A program made the position numbers and the translations under genes. 64,000 bases of DNA from Brenneria nigrifluens DSM 30175 = ATCC 13028 (GTDB lineage: Bacteria; Pseudomonadota; Gammaproteobacteria; Enterobacterales; Enterobacteriaceae): contig NZ_CP034036.1 of NCBI RefSeq assembly GCF_005484965.1, positions 4,774,001 to 4,838,000 of the forward strand, read 5' to 3'. The first letter of the stretch is position 1, and each line of letters begins with the position of its first letter. The notes below the pieces were generated by a model. That model did not search any database and was not told the origin of the DNA. It saw nothing but the letters and a program-made list of their open reading frames with translations. Below are positions 26,817 to 36,167 of this stretch, piece after piece.

Positions 26817-28526
26817 ATGTCAGTGAATGGCCAGTTCTCACCCTGCGTGGTGATCCCCTGCTATAACCACGGCGCCATGATGCGCGACGTCATGGCGCGT
26901 CTGGCGGCGCTTTCCCTGCCGATTTTCATCGTCGATGACGGCAGCGCCGCGCCGACGCAAAGGGTGCTGGAGCAGCTGGCGGCGGAAAACGACGGCGTCG
27001 TTCTGCTGCGTCTGGCGCAGAACGGCGGCAAAGGGGCAGCGGTAATCCGCGGCCTGGAGGCCGCGGCGCAGGCCGGGTATAGCCATGCGCTGCAGGTGGA
27101 CGCCGACGGGCAGCACCGGATTGAGGACGCGCCTAGGCTGCTGGCGCAGGCGAAACGTTATCCCGACCATCTGATCTCCGGCCGGCCGGTTTACGATGAG
27201 TCGGTGCCGAAATCGCGCCTTTACGGGCGCTATATCACCCATATCTGGGTGTGGATTGAAACGCTCTCGCTTTCCCTACAGGACAGCATGTGCGGATTTC
27301 GGGTCTACCCGGTCGACGCCGCCCTGTCCCTGATCGCCCGGCATCCCGTGGGCCGACGGATGGATTTCGATACCGAAATCATGGTGCGGCTTTACTGGGC
27401 GGGAACGCCCAGCCGCTTCGTTGAGACGGCGGTGATCTATCCGCACAACGGGTTGTCTCATTTCGATGCGCTGCGCGACAATCTGCGTATCTCCCGCATG
27501 CACGCCCGGCTGTTTTTCGGCATGCTGCCGCGTATCCCCGCGCTGCTGAAGCGCCGCCGCCAGACGCACTGGTCGAGCGTCGGCGAGCGCAAGGGGTTGC
27601 TCGGCATGCGTTTTATGCTGGCGGTTTATCGGCTGCTGGGGCGCGGGGCGTTTACCCTGTTTCTCTGGCCGGTGATCGCCTTTTACTGGCTTACCGGCCG
27701 CGCGCAGCGCCAGGCGTCGCAGGCGTGGCTGCGACAGGTAACCGATTACGCGCGTCGGCATGAGGTGGTTTTGCCTAAACCGCTCAACAGCTATCGCCAT
27801 TTTCTGCGTTTCGGTCAGGCGATGCTGGATAAAATCGCCAGCTGGCGCGGGGACTTACGCTGGGGTAAAGAGATTGATTTCGCCCCCGGCGCCCGCGAAA
27901 CCATTGAACGGGGACGACAACGCGGGCAGTTGATCCTGGCGTCCCACCTTGGCGATATCGAAGTCTGCCGGGCGCTGGCGCAGCAGGTGAGCGGGCTGGC
28001 GATCAATGCGCTGGTGTTCACCGAAAACTCGCAGCGCTTTAAACGGCTGCTGGAAGAGATAGCGCCGCAGGCGGGGGTGAACCTTATCCCGGTCAGCGAT
28101 ATCGGCCCGGACACCGCCATATTGCTGCAACAAAAGCTGGATGCCGGCGAGTGGGTGGCTATCGTGGGCGACCGCACGGCGGTCAACCGCCAGCGCGGCG
28201 GGACGCGGCGCGTGGTGTGGAGCCGTTTTCTCGGCCGCGAGGCGCCTTTTCCCCAGGGGCCTTTCGTGCTGGCGGCGGCGTTGCGCTGCCCGGTACTGCT
28301 GATGTTCGTGCTGCGTGAAGGCCGGACGCTGAGCGTTTACTGCGAACCGTTTGCCGACCCCCTGGCGCTGCCGCGGGACGCCCGCCAGCAAGCCTTGCAG
28401 CAGGCGGTCGATCGCTACGCCGAACGCCTGGCGCACTATGCTCTCAAGTCTCCCCTCGACTGGTTTAATTTTTTTGATTTCTGGAGCCTGCCGGATAACA
28501 GGCCGGCCGCCGGGAAAAAGGAGTAA
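26817..28526 (+). CDS. apeJ: Glycosyltransferase-acyltransferase fusion of the APE cluster
   Basis: 569 residues in two domains. Residues about 8-240 are a GT-A family 2 glycosyltransferase (CVVIPCYNHG, VDDGS, and the DxD-like QVDADGQH). About 300-560 resemble an LpxL/HtrB-type lauroyl acyltransferase, with ASHLGDIEVC in the place of the HX4D motif and GDRTAVNRQRGG further on. The two hydrophobic segments in between suggest membrane anchoring. It probably builds the sugar/acyl anchor that fixes the pigment to the membrane. Confidence 0.9.
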   Translation: MSVNGQFSPCVVIPCYNHGAMMRDVMARLAALSLPIFIVDDGSAAPTQRVLEQLAAENDGVVLLRLAQNGGKGAAVIRGLEAAAQAGYSHALQVDADGQHRIEDAPRLLAQAKRYPDHLISGRPVYDESVPKSRLYGRYITHIWVWIETLSLSLQDSMCGFRVYPVDAALSLIARHPVGRRMDFDTEIMVRLYWAGTPSRFVETAVIYPHNGLSHFDALRDNLRISRMHARLFFGMLPRIPALLKRRRQTHWSSVGERKGLLGMRFMLAVYRLLGRGAFTLFLWPVIAFYWLTGRAQRQASQAWLRQVTDYARRHEVVLPKPLNSYRHFLRFGQAMLDKIASWRGDLRWGKEIDFAPGARETIERGRQRGQLILASHLGDIEVCRALAQQVSGLAINALVFTENSQRFKRLLEEIAPQAGVNLIPVSDIGPDTAILLQQKLDAGEWVAIVGDRTAVNRQRGGTRRVVWSRFLGREAPFPQGPFVLAAALRCPVLLMFVLREGRTLSVYCEPFADPLALPRDARQQALQQAVDRYAERLAHYALKSPLDWFNFFDFWSLPDNRPAAGKKE

Positions 28527-28528
28527 CA

Positions 28529-28951
28529 GTGTTAAACGATCCCCGTTTAAGCCATGAGGTAGAACTGACGGTCTCTTTCCATGACTGCGATCCCATGGGC
28601 GTGGTCTGGCACGGCAACTATTTTCGCTTTTTCGAAGTGGCGCGCGAGGCGTTGCTCAGCAAGTTCAACTACGGCTACCGCGAGATGAAGGCTTCCGGCT
28701 ATGTCTGGCCGGTGGTGGATACGCGGGTGAAGTACCGCGCGGCGCTGACCTATGAACAGCGTATTCGCGTACGGGCCACCGTCGACGAAGTGGAAAACCG
28801 TCTGCGCATCGCCTACCAGATTTTCGACGCGCAAAGCGGCCGGCGCACCACCACCGGCTATACGATTCAGGTGGCGGTGGAGGAAGGGAGCCGCGAGCTG
28901 AGTTTTGTTTCTCCCCCCATTTTGTTTGAGCGCCTCGGAGTGACGCCATGA
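28529..28951 (+). CDS. apeK: Acyl-CoA/ACP thioesterase of the APE cluster
   Basis: 140 residues, hot-dog fold of the 4-hydroxybenzoyl-CoA thioesterase/YbgC class. The active-site strand is FHDCDPMGVVWHGNYFRFFE, with Asp in the usual position. It may release stalled or finished chains. It starts at GTG with AAAAAGGAG in front and overlaps apeL as ATGA. Confidence 0.92.
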   Translation: MLNDPRLSHEVELTVSFHDCDPMGVVWHGNYFRFFEVAREALLSKFNYGYREMKASGYVWPVVDTRVKYRAALTYEQRIRVRATVDEVENRLRIAYQIFDAQSGRRTTTGYTIQVAVEEGSRELSFVSPPILFERLGVTP

Positions 28952-29553
28952 TACGAATAATGATTGCGGTTTTACTGCTGTTGAGCGGCGCGGCGCAGGG
29001 CGTCACGCTGGACGAGCTGCAACGGCGGTTCAGCAGTCAGCCGGTGGTGCGCGCCGACTTTACCCAGCTGCGCGCCATCAAGGGCATGGCGAAACCGCTT
29101 AAATCCAGCGGCCAGCTGTTAATCGCCCAGGACAAAGGGCTGTGGTGGCACCAGGCCATGCCGTTCTCCCTGACCATGGTGCTGGATGATACGCGCATGG
29201 TGCAGGTGATGAACGATCAGCCGCCGCAGATCGTCACCGCGGAAAACAATCCGCAGATGTTTCAGTTCAATCACCTGCTGCGCGCCCTGTTTCAGGCCGA
29301 TCGCCGCGTGCTGGAGCAAAACTTCGCCATCGGCTTCAGCGATCTCGGCCAAGGGCGATGGCGGCTGGCGCTGACGCCGAAAACCTCGCCGCTGGATAAG
29401 CTGTTCAACGCCATCACGCTGAACGGCGGCGAGTTTCTCGACGCTATTGAACTGGACGATCGCCAGGGCGATATGACCAGAATTACCCTGAGCAATCAAC
29501 GGCTCACACCCAGGACGTTAAGCGATGACGAGCAGCGGAGTTTCGTTTTCTAA
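28948..29553 (+). CDS. apeL: LolA-like periplasmic lipoprotein carrier of the APE cluster
   Basis: 201 residues with a Sec signal peptide (MIRIMIAVLLLLSGAAQG, cleavage near residue 18) and a LolA-type half-barrel: the mature part opens VTLDELQRRFSSQPVVRADFTQLR. LolA carries lipids across the periplasm, so this protein probably ferries the lipid-linked polyene to the outer membrane. Its end overlaps apeM by 29 bp. Confidence 0.9.
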   Translation: MIRIMIAVLLLLSGAAQGVTLDELQRRFSSQPVVRADFTQLRAIKGMAKPLKSSGQLLIAQDKGLWWHQAMPFSLTMVLDDTRMVQVMNDQPPQIVTAENNPQMFQFNHLLRALFQADRRVLEQNFAIGFSDLGQGRWRLALTPKTSPLDKLFNAITLNGGEFLDAIELDDRQGDMTRITLSNQRLTPRTLSDDEQRSFVF

Positions 29554-31846
29554 CCGGGTGCGCCGGGCGGCCGTTTTCTGGGGGATGTGCTGTCTTGCGC
29601 TGATCGCCGCGCTGCTCTATCTGTTGCCGAAGGCGCAGATCAACAGCAGCGTGCTGGCGCTGCTGCCGCAGCAGTCGATGGGCGCCATTCCCCCCGAACT
29701 GCAGCAGGGGTTTATGCAGCGCCTCGACCGGCAGATGGTGTGGCTGGTGACGTCCGGCGAGCGGGCGGACCCGGCGGTGGCCGAGTGGTGGCTGCAACGG
29801 CTGCGGGCGCTTCCCGAGCTGCAAAACGTTAAAGGCCCGATTGACGCCGATCGGCAGCAGCAATGGGGAAAGTTCGTATTTGAACATCGCAACGGGCTGG
29901 TTGATCCCGCCGCGCGCGCCCGGCTGGAAAACGGCGGCGGCGCGCAGGCGGACTGGGTGCTGGCGCAGCTTTACTCGGCGTTTGCCGGGGTAAGCGGCAA
30001 CGAACTGCGTCACGACCCGCTGATGCTGGTGCGCGGCTCGCAGCTGGCGATGCAGCAAAACGCCAGCCGGCTGGGGCTGTCGCAGGGCTGGCTGAGCGCG
30101 AAAGATGCGCAGGGCCGCAGCTGGTATTTCCTGCACGGCGAGCTGCGCGGCGGTTCGTTCGATATGCAGCATAACCGCCAACTGGTGGATAAGCTCGAGG
30201 AGCTCAAGGCGTCGCTTCACGCGCGGTTCCCCGCCGCCGAGGTGCTGACGCGCGGTACGGTGCTGTTCAGCAACCATGCCAGCCAGCAGGCGAAGCATGA
30301 TGTCTCCACCCTGGGCGCGGCGACGGTGGCGGGGGTATTGCTGCTGATTTTCTCGGTGTTTCGCTCCCCGCGGCCTTTGCTGCTGTGCGCGTTGTCGGTG
30401 GGGATTGGCGCGCTGGCGGGAACGGTGTTTACGCTGCTGCTGTTCGGCGAGCTGCATCTGATGACGCTGGTGATGAGCATCAGCATTGTCGGCATTTCGG
30501 CGGATTACACCCTCTACTACCTGACCGAGCGCATGGTGCATGGCGGCAGCGTTTCGGCGCTTGAGAGCCTGAGAAAAGTGCTGCCCGCTTTGCTGCTGGC
30601 GCTGGGGACGGCGGCGATCGCCTATCTGATGATGGCGCTGGCGCCGTTTCCCGGTTTACGGCAGTTGGCGGTATTTGCGGCGACGGGGCTGACGGCGTCC
30701 TGCCTGACGGTGGTGTGCTGGTATCCTTTTCTGGTCAGGGGCCTGCCGGTACGGCCGGTTCCCGCCATGGTGCCGATGGGGCGCTGGCTGGCCGCCTGGC
30801 GGCGTAACCGCAAGCTTCGCTGGGGGCTGCCGCTGGCGCTGCTGATTATCTCCGCGGCCGGGCTGCTGCGGCTGGAGGTGAACGATGATATTTCGCAGCT
30901 TCAGGCGCTGCCGGCGGCGCTAATGCAGCAGGAGAGACAGATAACCGCGCTGACGGGACAGAGCGCCGATCAAACCTGGTTTGTGGTCTACGGCGACAGC
31001 GCGCAGCAGACCCTGCAGCGGCTGGAGCAACTGGCGCCCAAACTGCGCGACGCGCAGCGGAACGGGTGGTTAACCACCTACCGCCTGCTGCCGCTCTCTT
31101 CGCTGCGGCAGCAGCAGTACGACGCGCAGCTGATTGCGGCGGCGGCGCCCGCGGTGATCGGGCGTCTTAACGAGGCGGGCGTGGAGGCGGCGCCGCCAGA
31201 TGTTCAACCGATGCCGGTAACGCCCGAAACCTGGCTGAACAGCCCGATAAGCGAAGGGTGGCGGCTGCTGTGGCTGTCGCTGGCGCAGGGAAAAAGCGGG
31301 GTGCTGGTGCCGGTCGGCGGCGTCGGCGACGGCGCCGCGTTGGCCCAGTTGGCGACAACGCTGCCCGGCGTGGCGTGGATTGATCGCAAAAGCAGCTTTG
31401 ATGAGCTGTTCGGTTTTTACCGCGTGATGCTGGGCTGGCTGTTGGCGGCGGCGCTGGCGGCCATTGCCCTGAGCTATGTCCTGCGTCTGGGGCTGCGCCG
31501 CGGGCTGTTGAGCGTGGTGCCTTCGCTGCTGTCGCTGGGCGGCGGTCTGGCGGCGCTGGCGCTGAGCGGCCATACGCTGAACCTGTTTTCATTGCTGGCC
31601 CTGGTGCTGGTGCTGGGCATCGGCATTAACTACACGCTGTTTTTCAGCAACCCGCGCGGTACGCCGATGACCTCGCTGCTGGCGGTTACGCTGGCGATGT
31701 GCGTGGCGCTGTTGACGCTCGGCATGCTGGTGTTCAGCAGCACGCCGGCGATCGGCAGCTTTGGCATTGTGCTGTGCAGCGGTATTTTTACCGCTTTTCT
31801 GCTGGCGCCGCTGGCGTTGCCTGATTCAAAAGGGAAAAGAAAATGA
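29525..31846 (+). CDS. apeM: MMPL/RND-type exporter of the APE cluster
   Basis: 773 residues with the MMPL topology: a first helix at about 18-38, a large periplasmic loop, a helix bundle at about 250-420, a second periplasmic loop, and a second bundle at about 630-770. It should move the lipid-linked pigment out of the inner membrane and hand it to the LolA-like ApeL. The start overlaps apeL, showing tight coupling. Confidence 0.93.
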   Translation: MTSSGVSFSNRVRRAAVFWGMCCLALIAALLYLLPKAQINSSVLALLPQQSMGAIPPELQQGFMQRLDRQMVWLVTSGERADPAVAEWWLQRLRALPELQNVKGPIDADRQQQWGKFVFEHRNGLVDPAARARLENGGGAQADWVLAQLYSAFAGVSGNELRHDPLMLVRGSQLAMQQNASRLGLSQGWLSAKDAQGRSWYFLHGELRGGSFDMQHNRQLVDKLEELKASLHARFPAAEVLTRGTVLFSNHASQQAKHDVSTLGAATVAGVLLLIFSVFRSPRPLLLCALSVGIGALAGTVFTLLLFGELHLMTLVMSISIVGISADYTLYYLTERMVHGGSVSALESLRKVLPALLLALGTAAIAYLMMALAPFPGLRQLAVFAATGLTASCLTVVCWYPFLVRGLPVRPVPAMVPMGRWLAAWRRNRKLRWGLPLALLIISAAGLLRLEVNDDISQLQALPAALMQQERQITALTGQSADQTWFVVYGDSAQQTLQRLEQLAPKLRDAQRNGWLTTYRLLPLSSLRQQQYDAQLIAAAAPAVIGRLNEAGVEAAPPDVQPMPVTPETWLNSPISEGWRLLWLSLAQGKSGVLVPVGGVGDGAALAQLATTLPGVAWIDRKSSFDELFGFYRVMLGWLLAAALAAIALSYVLRLGLRRGLLSVVPSLLSLGGGLAALALSGHTLNLFSLLALVLVLGIGINYTLFFSNPRGTPMTSLLAVTLAMCVALLTLGMLVFSSTPAIGSFGIVLCSGIFTAFLLAPLALPDSKGKRK

Positions 31847-32415
31847 CATTTTTACGATGCGGGCTATTGCTGGTCGGCGCGCTGTTGCTGAGCGGCTGCG
31901 CCGGCAAGCATGACGACACCCGCCCGCAGGCGTGGCTCAAGCCGGGGGTGAAAGTGACGCTGCCCGCGCCGGGCATTACGCCGGCCGTCAATGAGCAACA
32001 GCTGTTGACCGGAACCTTCGGCGGCAAGCGGCAGTCTCTGCTGGTGATGCTAAGCGCCGACGACAAACAGCTCTCTCTGGTCGGGCTCTCCTCAATCGGT
32101 ATTCGCCTGTTTCTGGTGACCTATGACGCGCAGGGCATCCGCACCGAGCAGTCCATCGTGCTGCCGCAGATGCCGCCGGCCAGCCAGGTGCTGGCGGATA
32201 TTATGCTCAGCCACTGGCCGATAGCCCTATGGCAGAAACAGCTTCCCGCCGGCTGGACGCTACGGGATAATGGCGACAGCAGGCAACTGCGGGATAATCA
32301 CGGCGATTTGATTACGGAAATTCGCTATATGACGCGCAACGATCGGCGTGAGCCCATCAGCGTTCAGCAGTTCGCCTTTGGTTACCATATCGTTATTCAA
32401 CATCTGGACGGCTAG
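31843..32415 (+). CDS. apeN: DUF3261-type outer-membrane lipoprotein of the APE cluster
   Basis: 190 residues. Lipoprotein signal with lipobox LSGC at about 17-20 (MTFLRCGLLLVGALLLSGCAG), no Asp after Cys. The mature domain resembles the DUF3261 lipoproteins found with APE exporters, which are LolB-like in role. It is the likely outer-membrane acceptor for the lipid carried by ApeL. Overlaps apeM by 4 bp. Confidence 0.88.
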   Translation: MTFLRCGLLLVGALLLSGCAGKHDDTRPQAWLKPGVKVTLPAPGITPAVNEQQLLTGTFGGKRQSLLVMLSADDKQLSLVGLSSIGIRLFLVTYDAQGIRTEQSIVLPQMPPASQVLADIMLSHWPIALWQKQLPAGWTLRDNGDSRQLRDNHGDLITEIRYMTRNDRREPISVQQFAFGYHIVIQHLDG

Positions 32416-32416
32416 C

Positions 32417-33574
32417 ATGATTTACATTAACGCTGTGGGTGCGCTTAACGCCTTGGGCAACACGCTGGATGAGATAGCCGACAACCTTGCCGGCGGCGTC
32501 GCGCCGGGCATGCGCCACGACGGCGGCTGGCTGGTGCAGGGGAAAGCGTGCTGGACCGGCAACGTCGATGCGGATTTGCCGGCGATACCGCCGGCGCTGG
32601 CCGGGCACGACAGCCGTAATAATCGACTGTTGCTGGCGGCGCTGGCGCAAATCCGCCCGCAGGTGGATAAGGCCATCGCCCGGTTCGGCGCCGATCGCGT
32701 CGCCGTGATCCTGGGAACCAGCACCTCGGGTCTGGACGAAGCCGACCGCTACGTCAGCAGTAAGCTGCCGAGCTATTGCTATGCCCAGCAGGAACTGGGC
32801 GATCCCTCGCGTTTTCTGGCCGCCTATCTGCGGCTGAACGGCCCGGCCTATACCCTTTCCACCGCCTGCTCTTCCAGCGCCAGGGCGCTGATCAGCGGGA
32901 AACGGCTGATTGACGCCGGGCTGGCGGATGCGGCGATCGTCGGCGGCGCGGACACGCTGAGCCGCATGCCGCTCAACGGCTTCGACAGTCTGGAGTCCCT
33001 GTCGCCGACGCGCTGCCAGCCGTTCAGCGAGCGGCGCAACGGGATTACCATTGGCGAAGGGGCCGCCTTGATGCTGATTAGCGGCGAGCCTGACGGCGTA
33101 TCGCTGCTGGGCGTCGGCGAATCTTCCGATGCGCACCATATGTCGGCGCCGCATCCCGAAGGGGAAGGCGCGGCGCGGGCGATCCGCATGGCGTTGGCGC
33201 ACGCCGGGCTACGGCCCGAGGATATCGGCTACATCAATCTGCACGGCACGGCGACGCGCCTTAACGATCGGATCGAGGCGAAAGTAGTGCAGTCAATCTT
33301 TGGCGAGCGCGTGCCCTGTAGTTCCACCAAGCACCTGACCGGCCATACGCTGGGCGCGGCGGGTATTTGCGAGGCGGCGATCTGCTGGCTGCTGCTGACG
33401 CGCGAACTTCCCTTGCCGCCGCAGGATTTTTCACAGGGCGCGCGGGATGAAACGCTGCCGCCCTGCGGTTTGCTTAGCGAGTCGGGACGACTGGCGCGGC
33501 CTGTGATTCTGTCCAACTCCTTTGCCTTTGGCGGCAATAACGCCTGCCTGATTGTGGGGAAAGCCCATGGCTGA
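32417..33574 (+). CDS. apeO: Beta-ketoacyl synthase of the APE type II PKS
   Basis: 385 residues from the ATG directly after the apeN stop. It is a full condensing enzyme: catalytic Cys in STACSSSARAL at about 153, and catalytic histidines in NLHGTATRLND and SSTKHLTGHTLGAAG. It extends the polyene by malonyl condensation, presumably with ApeC as chain-length partner. It overlaps apeP by 8 bp. Confidence 0.94.
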   Translation: MIYINAVGALNALGNTLDEIADNLAGGVAPGMRHDGGWLVQGKACWTGNVDADLPAIPPALAGHDSRNNRLLLAALAQIRPQVDKAIARFGADRVAVILGTSTSGLDEADRYVSSKLPSYCYAQQELGDPSRFLAAYLRLNGPAYTLSTACSSSARALISGKRLIDAGLADAAIVGGADTLSRMPLNGFDSLESLSPTRCQPFSERRNGITIGEGAALMLISGEPDGVSLLGVGESSDAHHMSAPHPEGEGAARAIRMALAHAGLRPEDIGYINLHGTATRLNDRIEAKVVQSIFGERVPCSSTKHLTGHTLGAAGICEAAICWLLLTRELPLPPQDFSQGARDETLPPCGLLSESGRLARPVILSNSFAFGGNNACLIVGKAHG

Positions 33575-34040
33575 CTATCTGCCGGCGGCGAGCTATCTGC
33601 CCCACGAATCGCCGATGGTGCTGGTGGACGAGGTGATCCACGTCGATAATGAACACGCCCGTTGCCGGGTGGCGGTGAGCCGCGACGGCATTCTGGCGCT
33701 TTTTCTTGATGGCGAGGGGCATCTGCCCGCTTGGTTCGGCATTGAAATCATCGCCCAGACGATTGGGGTGTGGGCGGGCTGGCACGCTCGCCGCAACCAT
33801 GGTCAAAAACCGCGTCCCGGCATGCTGCTGGGCGGGCGGGGCTATCGCTGCCGTCAGGCGTTTTTCCCCGCCGCGTCGCAGCTTGATGTGAGCGTGACGC
33901 TATTGATGCGTGATGAAAAGATCGGCTGTTTTGACGGTGAAATCAGGATTGACGGCGAAAAATACGCCGCCGGCAGGCTTAATACCTATCAGCCGGATGA
34001 CAATGAATTAAAACAACTTTTAGCACAGGGAAAAGAGTAA
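33567..34040 (+). CDS. apeP: FabZ/FabA-like dehydratase subunit of the APE cluster
   Basis: 157 residues from the ATG at 33567 (MADYLPAASYLPHESPMVLVDEV). It is a hot-dog protein with the FabA/FabZ opening LPH-x-x-PM-x-x-VD and the helix WFGIEIIAQTIGVWAGWHA carrying the Glu/Asp position. With ApeI it forms the two-subunit dehydratase known in studied APE systems. The last base is shared with the next ATG. Confidence 0.92.
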   Translation: MADYLPAASYLPHESPMVLVDEVIHVDNEHARCRVAVSRDGILALFLDGEGHLPAWFGIEIIAQTIGVWAGWHARRNHGQKPRPGMLLGGRGYRCRQAFFPAASQLDVSVTLLMRDEKIGCFDGEIRIDGEKYAAGRLNTYQPDDNELKQLLAQGKE

Positions 34041-34771
34041 TGACGCGTAGCGTGTTAGTGACCGGCGCCAGTAAGGGGATTGGTCGAGCCATTGCCCTGC
34101 GCCTGGCGGCGGATGGCTTTACCGTCGCGGTGCATTACCACCGCGACAGAGACGGCGCTGAAGATACGCTGCGCCGCATCCTCGACGCCAACGGCGCCGG
34201 CCGCATCCTCGGGTTCGATATCGCCGACCGGGAGGCGTGCCGCGCGGTTATCGGGCAGGATATCGAGGCGCACGGCGCCTATTACGGCGTGGTCAGCAAT
34301 GCCGGCATCACCAGCGACGGCGCCTTTCCCGCGTTGGACGACCAGGCCTGGGACAGCGTGATCCACACCAATCTCGATAGCTTCTATAACGTGATTCACC
34401 CCTGCGTGATGCCGATGATCGGCCTGCGCCAGGGGGGACGCATCATTACCCTGTCCTCGGTTTCCGGGATCATGGGTAACCGCGGGCAGGTTAACTACAG
34501 CGCGGCGAAGGCCGGAATTATCGGCGCTTCCAAGGCGCTGGCCGTCGAACTGGCGAAGCGGAAAATTACCGTCAACTGCATCGCCCCCGGATTGATCGAT
34601 ACCGGCATGATTCAAATGGAGCCGCTAGCCGTTGCAGAAGCGATGAAAATGATCCCCATGAAACGCATGGGGCAGGCGGATGAGGTCGCGGGGCTGGCGG
34701 GTTATCTTATGTCCGATATCGCCGGATACGTAACGCGTCAGGTGATTTCTATTAACGGAGGGATGCTGTGA
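34040..34771 (+). CDS. apeQ: 3-oxoacyl-ACP reductase of the APE cluster (FabG-like)
   Basis: 243 residues, classical SDR. NAD(P)-binding TGASKGIGRA at about 8-17, NAG at about 90, catalytic Ser in SSVSGIMG and Tyr/Lys in NYSAAKAG at about 153-160. It reduces the beta-keto group in each elongation round. Starts with a TAATG overlap. Confidence 0.95.
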   Translation: MTRSVLVTGASKGIGRAIALRLAADGFTVAVHYHRDRDGAEDTLRRILDANGAGRILGFDIADREACRAVIGQDIEAHGAYYGVVSNAGITSDGAFPALDDQAWDSVIHTNLDSFYNVIHPCVMPMIGLRQGGRIITLSSVSGIMGNRGQVNYSAAKAGIIGASKALAVELAKRKITVNCIAPGLIDTGMIQMEPLAVAEAMKMIPMKRMGQADEVAGLAGYLMSDIAGYVTRQVISINGGML

Positions 34772-35997
34772 TGCGTCGTGTGGTGGTAACGGGAATGGGC
34801 GGCGTGACCGCGTTTGGCGAGTCCTGGCAGCGCGTGTCAGACGGCCTGCGCGCCGGGCGCAATGCGATACGCAAGATGCCGGAGTGGGGGGTGTACGACG
34901 GCCTGAATACGCAGTTGGGCTCGCCGATTGATGATTTCACGCTGCCGGAGCATTACACCCGTAAACGCATTCGCTCCATGGGGCGCGTCTCGCTGATGGC
35001 GACGCGCGCCACCGAGCTGGCGCTGCAACAGGCGGGTCTGCTGGAGCATCCGGTATTGACCAGCGGGGAAACCGGCATCGCCTACGGCTCGTCGACGGGC
35101 AGCACCGGGCCGGTGAGCGATTTCGCCACCATGCTGACGGAAAAACACACCAATAATATTACCGGCACCACCTATGTACAGATGATGCCGCACACCACGG
35201 CGGTGAATGCCGGGCTGTTCTTCGGCCTGCGCGGCCGCGTTATCCCCACCTCCAGCGCCTGTACTTCCGGCAGCCAGGCGATTGGCTACGCCTGGGAAGC
35301 GATTCGCCACGGCTACCAGACTGTGATGGTCGCCGGCGGCGCGGAGGAGCTGTGCCCTTCGGAGGCGGCGGTGTTTGACACCCTGTTCGCCACCAGCCAG
35401 CGCAATGACGCCCCGCACACTACGCCGTCGCCTTTCGACGCCGGGCGCGACGGGCTGGTGATCGGCGAGGGCGCCGGGACGCTGGTGCTGGAAGAGCTGG
35501 AGCATGCGCAGGCGCGCGGGGCGACCATTTACGCCGAGCTGGTGGGGTTCTTTACCAACTGCGATGCGGCGCATATCACTCAGCCGCAGCGCGAAACCAT
35601 GCAGATTTGTATCGAGGGTTCACTGCGCTGCGCGGGGCTGAGCGCTGGCGATATCGGTTATATCAATGCGCACGGCACGGCGACGGATCGCGGAGACGTG
35701 GCGGAAAGTCTGGCGACGGCGGCGGTTTTCGGCGACGCGACGCCGATCTCTTCCCTGAAAAGTTATTTCGGTCACACTCTGGGCGCCTGCGGCGCGCTGG
35801 AAGCCTGGATGAGCATTGAAATGATGCGCGAAGGCTGGTTTGCCCCCACACTCAACCTGCGGCAGCCGGCGCAAGACTGCGGTGCGCTGGATTATATTAT
35901 GGGCGAGCCGCGTTATATCGACACCGACTATGTGCAGTCCAATAACTTCGCCTTCGGCGGCATCAATACCTCGCTGATTTTCCGCCGCTGGAAATAA
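34771..35997 (+). CDS. apeR: Second beta-ketoacyl synthase of the APE cluster
   Basis: 408 residues, FabF-like. Catalytic Cys in TSSACTSGSQAIG at about 164, His in INAHGTATDRGD and the second His in KSYFGHTLGACG. I chose the ATG at 34771 (overlapping the apeQ stop), with GGAGGG eight bases before it; a GTG three bases upstream is also in frame. ApeR may start chains or make a different acyl part. It is the last gene of the cluster; no clear terminator follows in the next 100 bp. Confidence 0.94.
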   Translation: MRRVVVTGMGGVTAFGESWQRVSDGLRAGRNAIRKMPEWGVYDGLNTQLGSPIDDFTLPEHYTRKRIRSMGRVSLMATRATELALQQAGLLEHPVLTSGETGIAYGSSTGSTGPVSDFATMLTEKHTNNITGTTYVQMMPHTTAVNAGLFFGLRGRVIPTSSACTSGSQAIGYAWEAIRHGYQTVMVAGGAEELCPSEAAVFDTLFATSQRNDAPHTTPSPFDAGRDGLVIGEGAGTLVLEELEHAQARGATIYAELVGFFTNCDAAHITQPQRETMQICIEGSLRCAGLSAGDIGYINAHGTATDRGDVAESLATAAVFGDATPISSLKSYFGHTLGACGALEAWMSIEMMREGWFAPTLNLRQPAQDCGALDYIMGEPRYIDTDYVQSNNFAFGGINTSLIFRRWK

Positions 35998-36127
35998 AAA
36001 TATGGGATGGCGGGAAAGGGCGTCTCCCTGTTGTTCCCGCGCATACGATGCCGGATATGCGATGCGAAAGCGTTTCGGCTGTGCCGGAATGACGCAATGG
36101 GGCGTGATTTTGCTATTTGTCATAAAA

Positions 36128-36167
36128 CTGTCATATTACATACATTTTACTGTCACTCAACTGTCCT
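36128..36167 (+). promoter_or_regulatory. Tandem Pho boxes upstream of pstS
   Basis: Four PhoB half-sites with an exact 11-bp period: CTGTCAT (36128), CATACAT (36139), CTGTCAC (36150) and CTGTCCT (36161), each followed by a 4-base AT-rich spacer. This makes two complete Pho boxes (36128-36145 and 36150-36167). A -10-like TACACT lies at 36186-36191, about the expected distance since PhoB replaces the -35. Confidence 0.9.
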
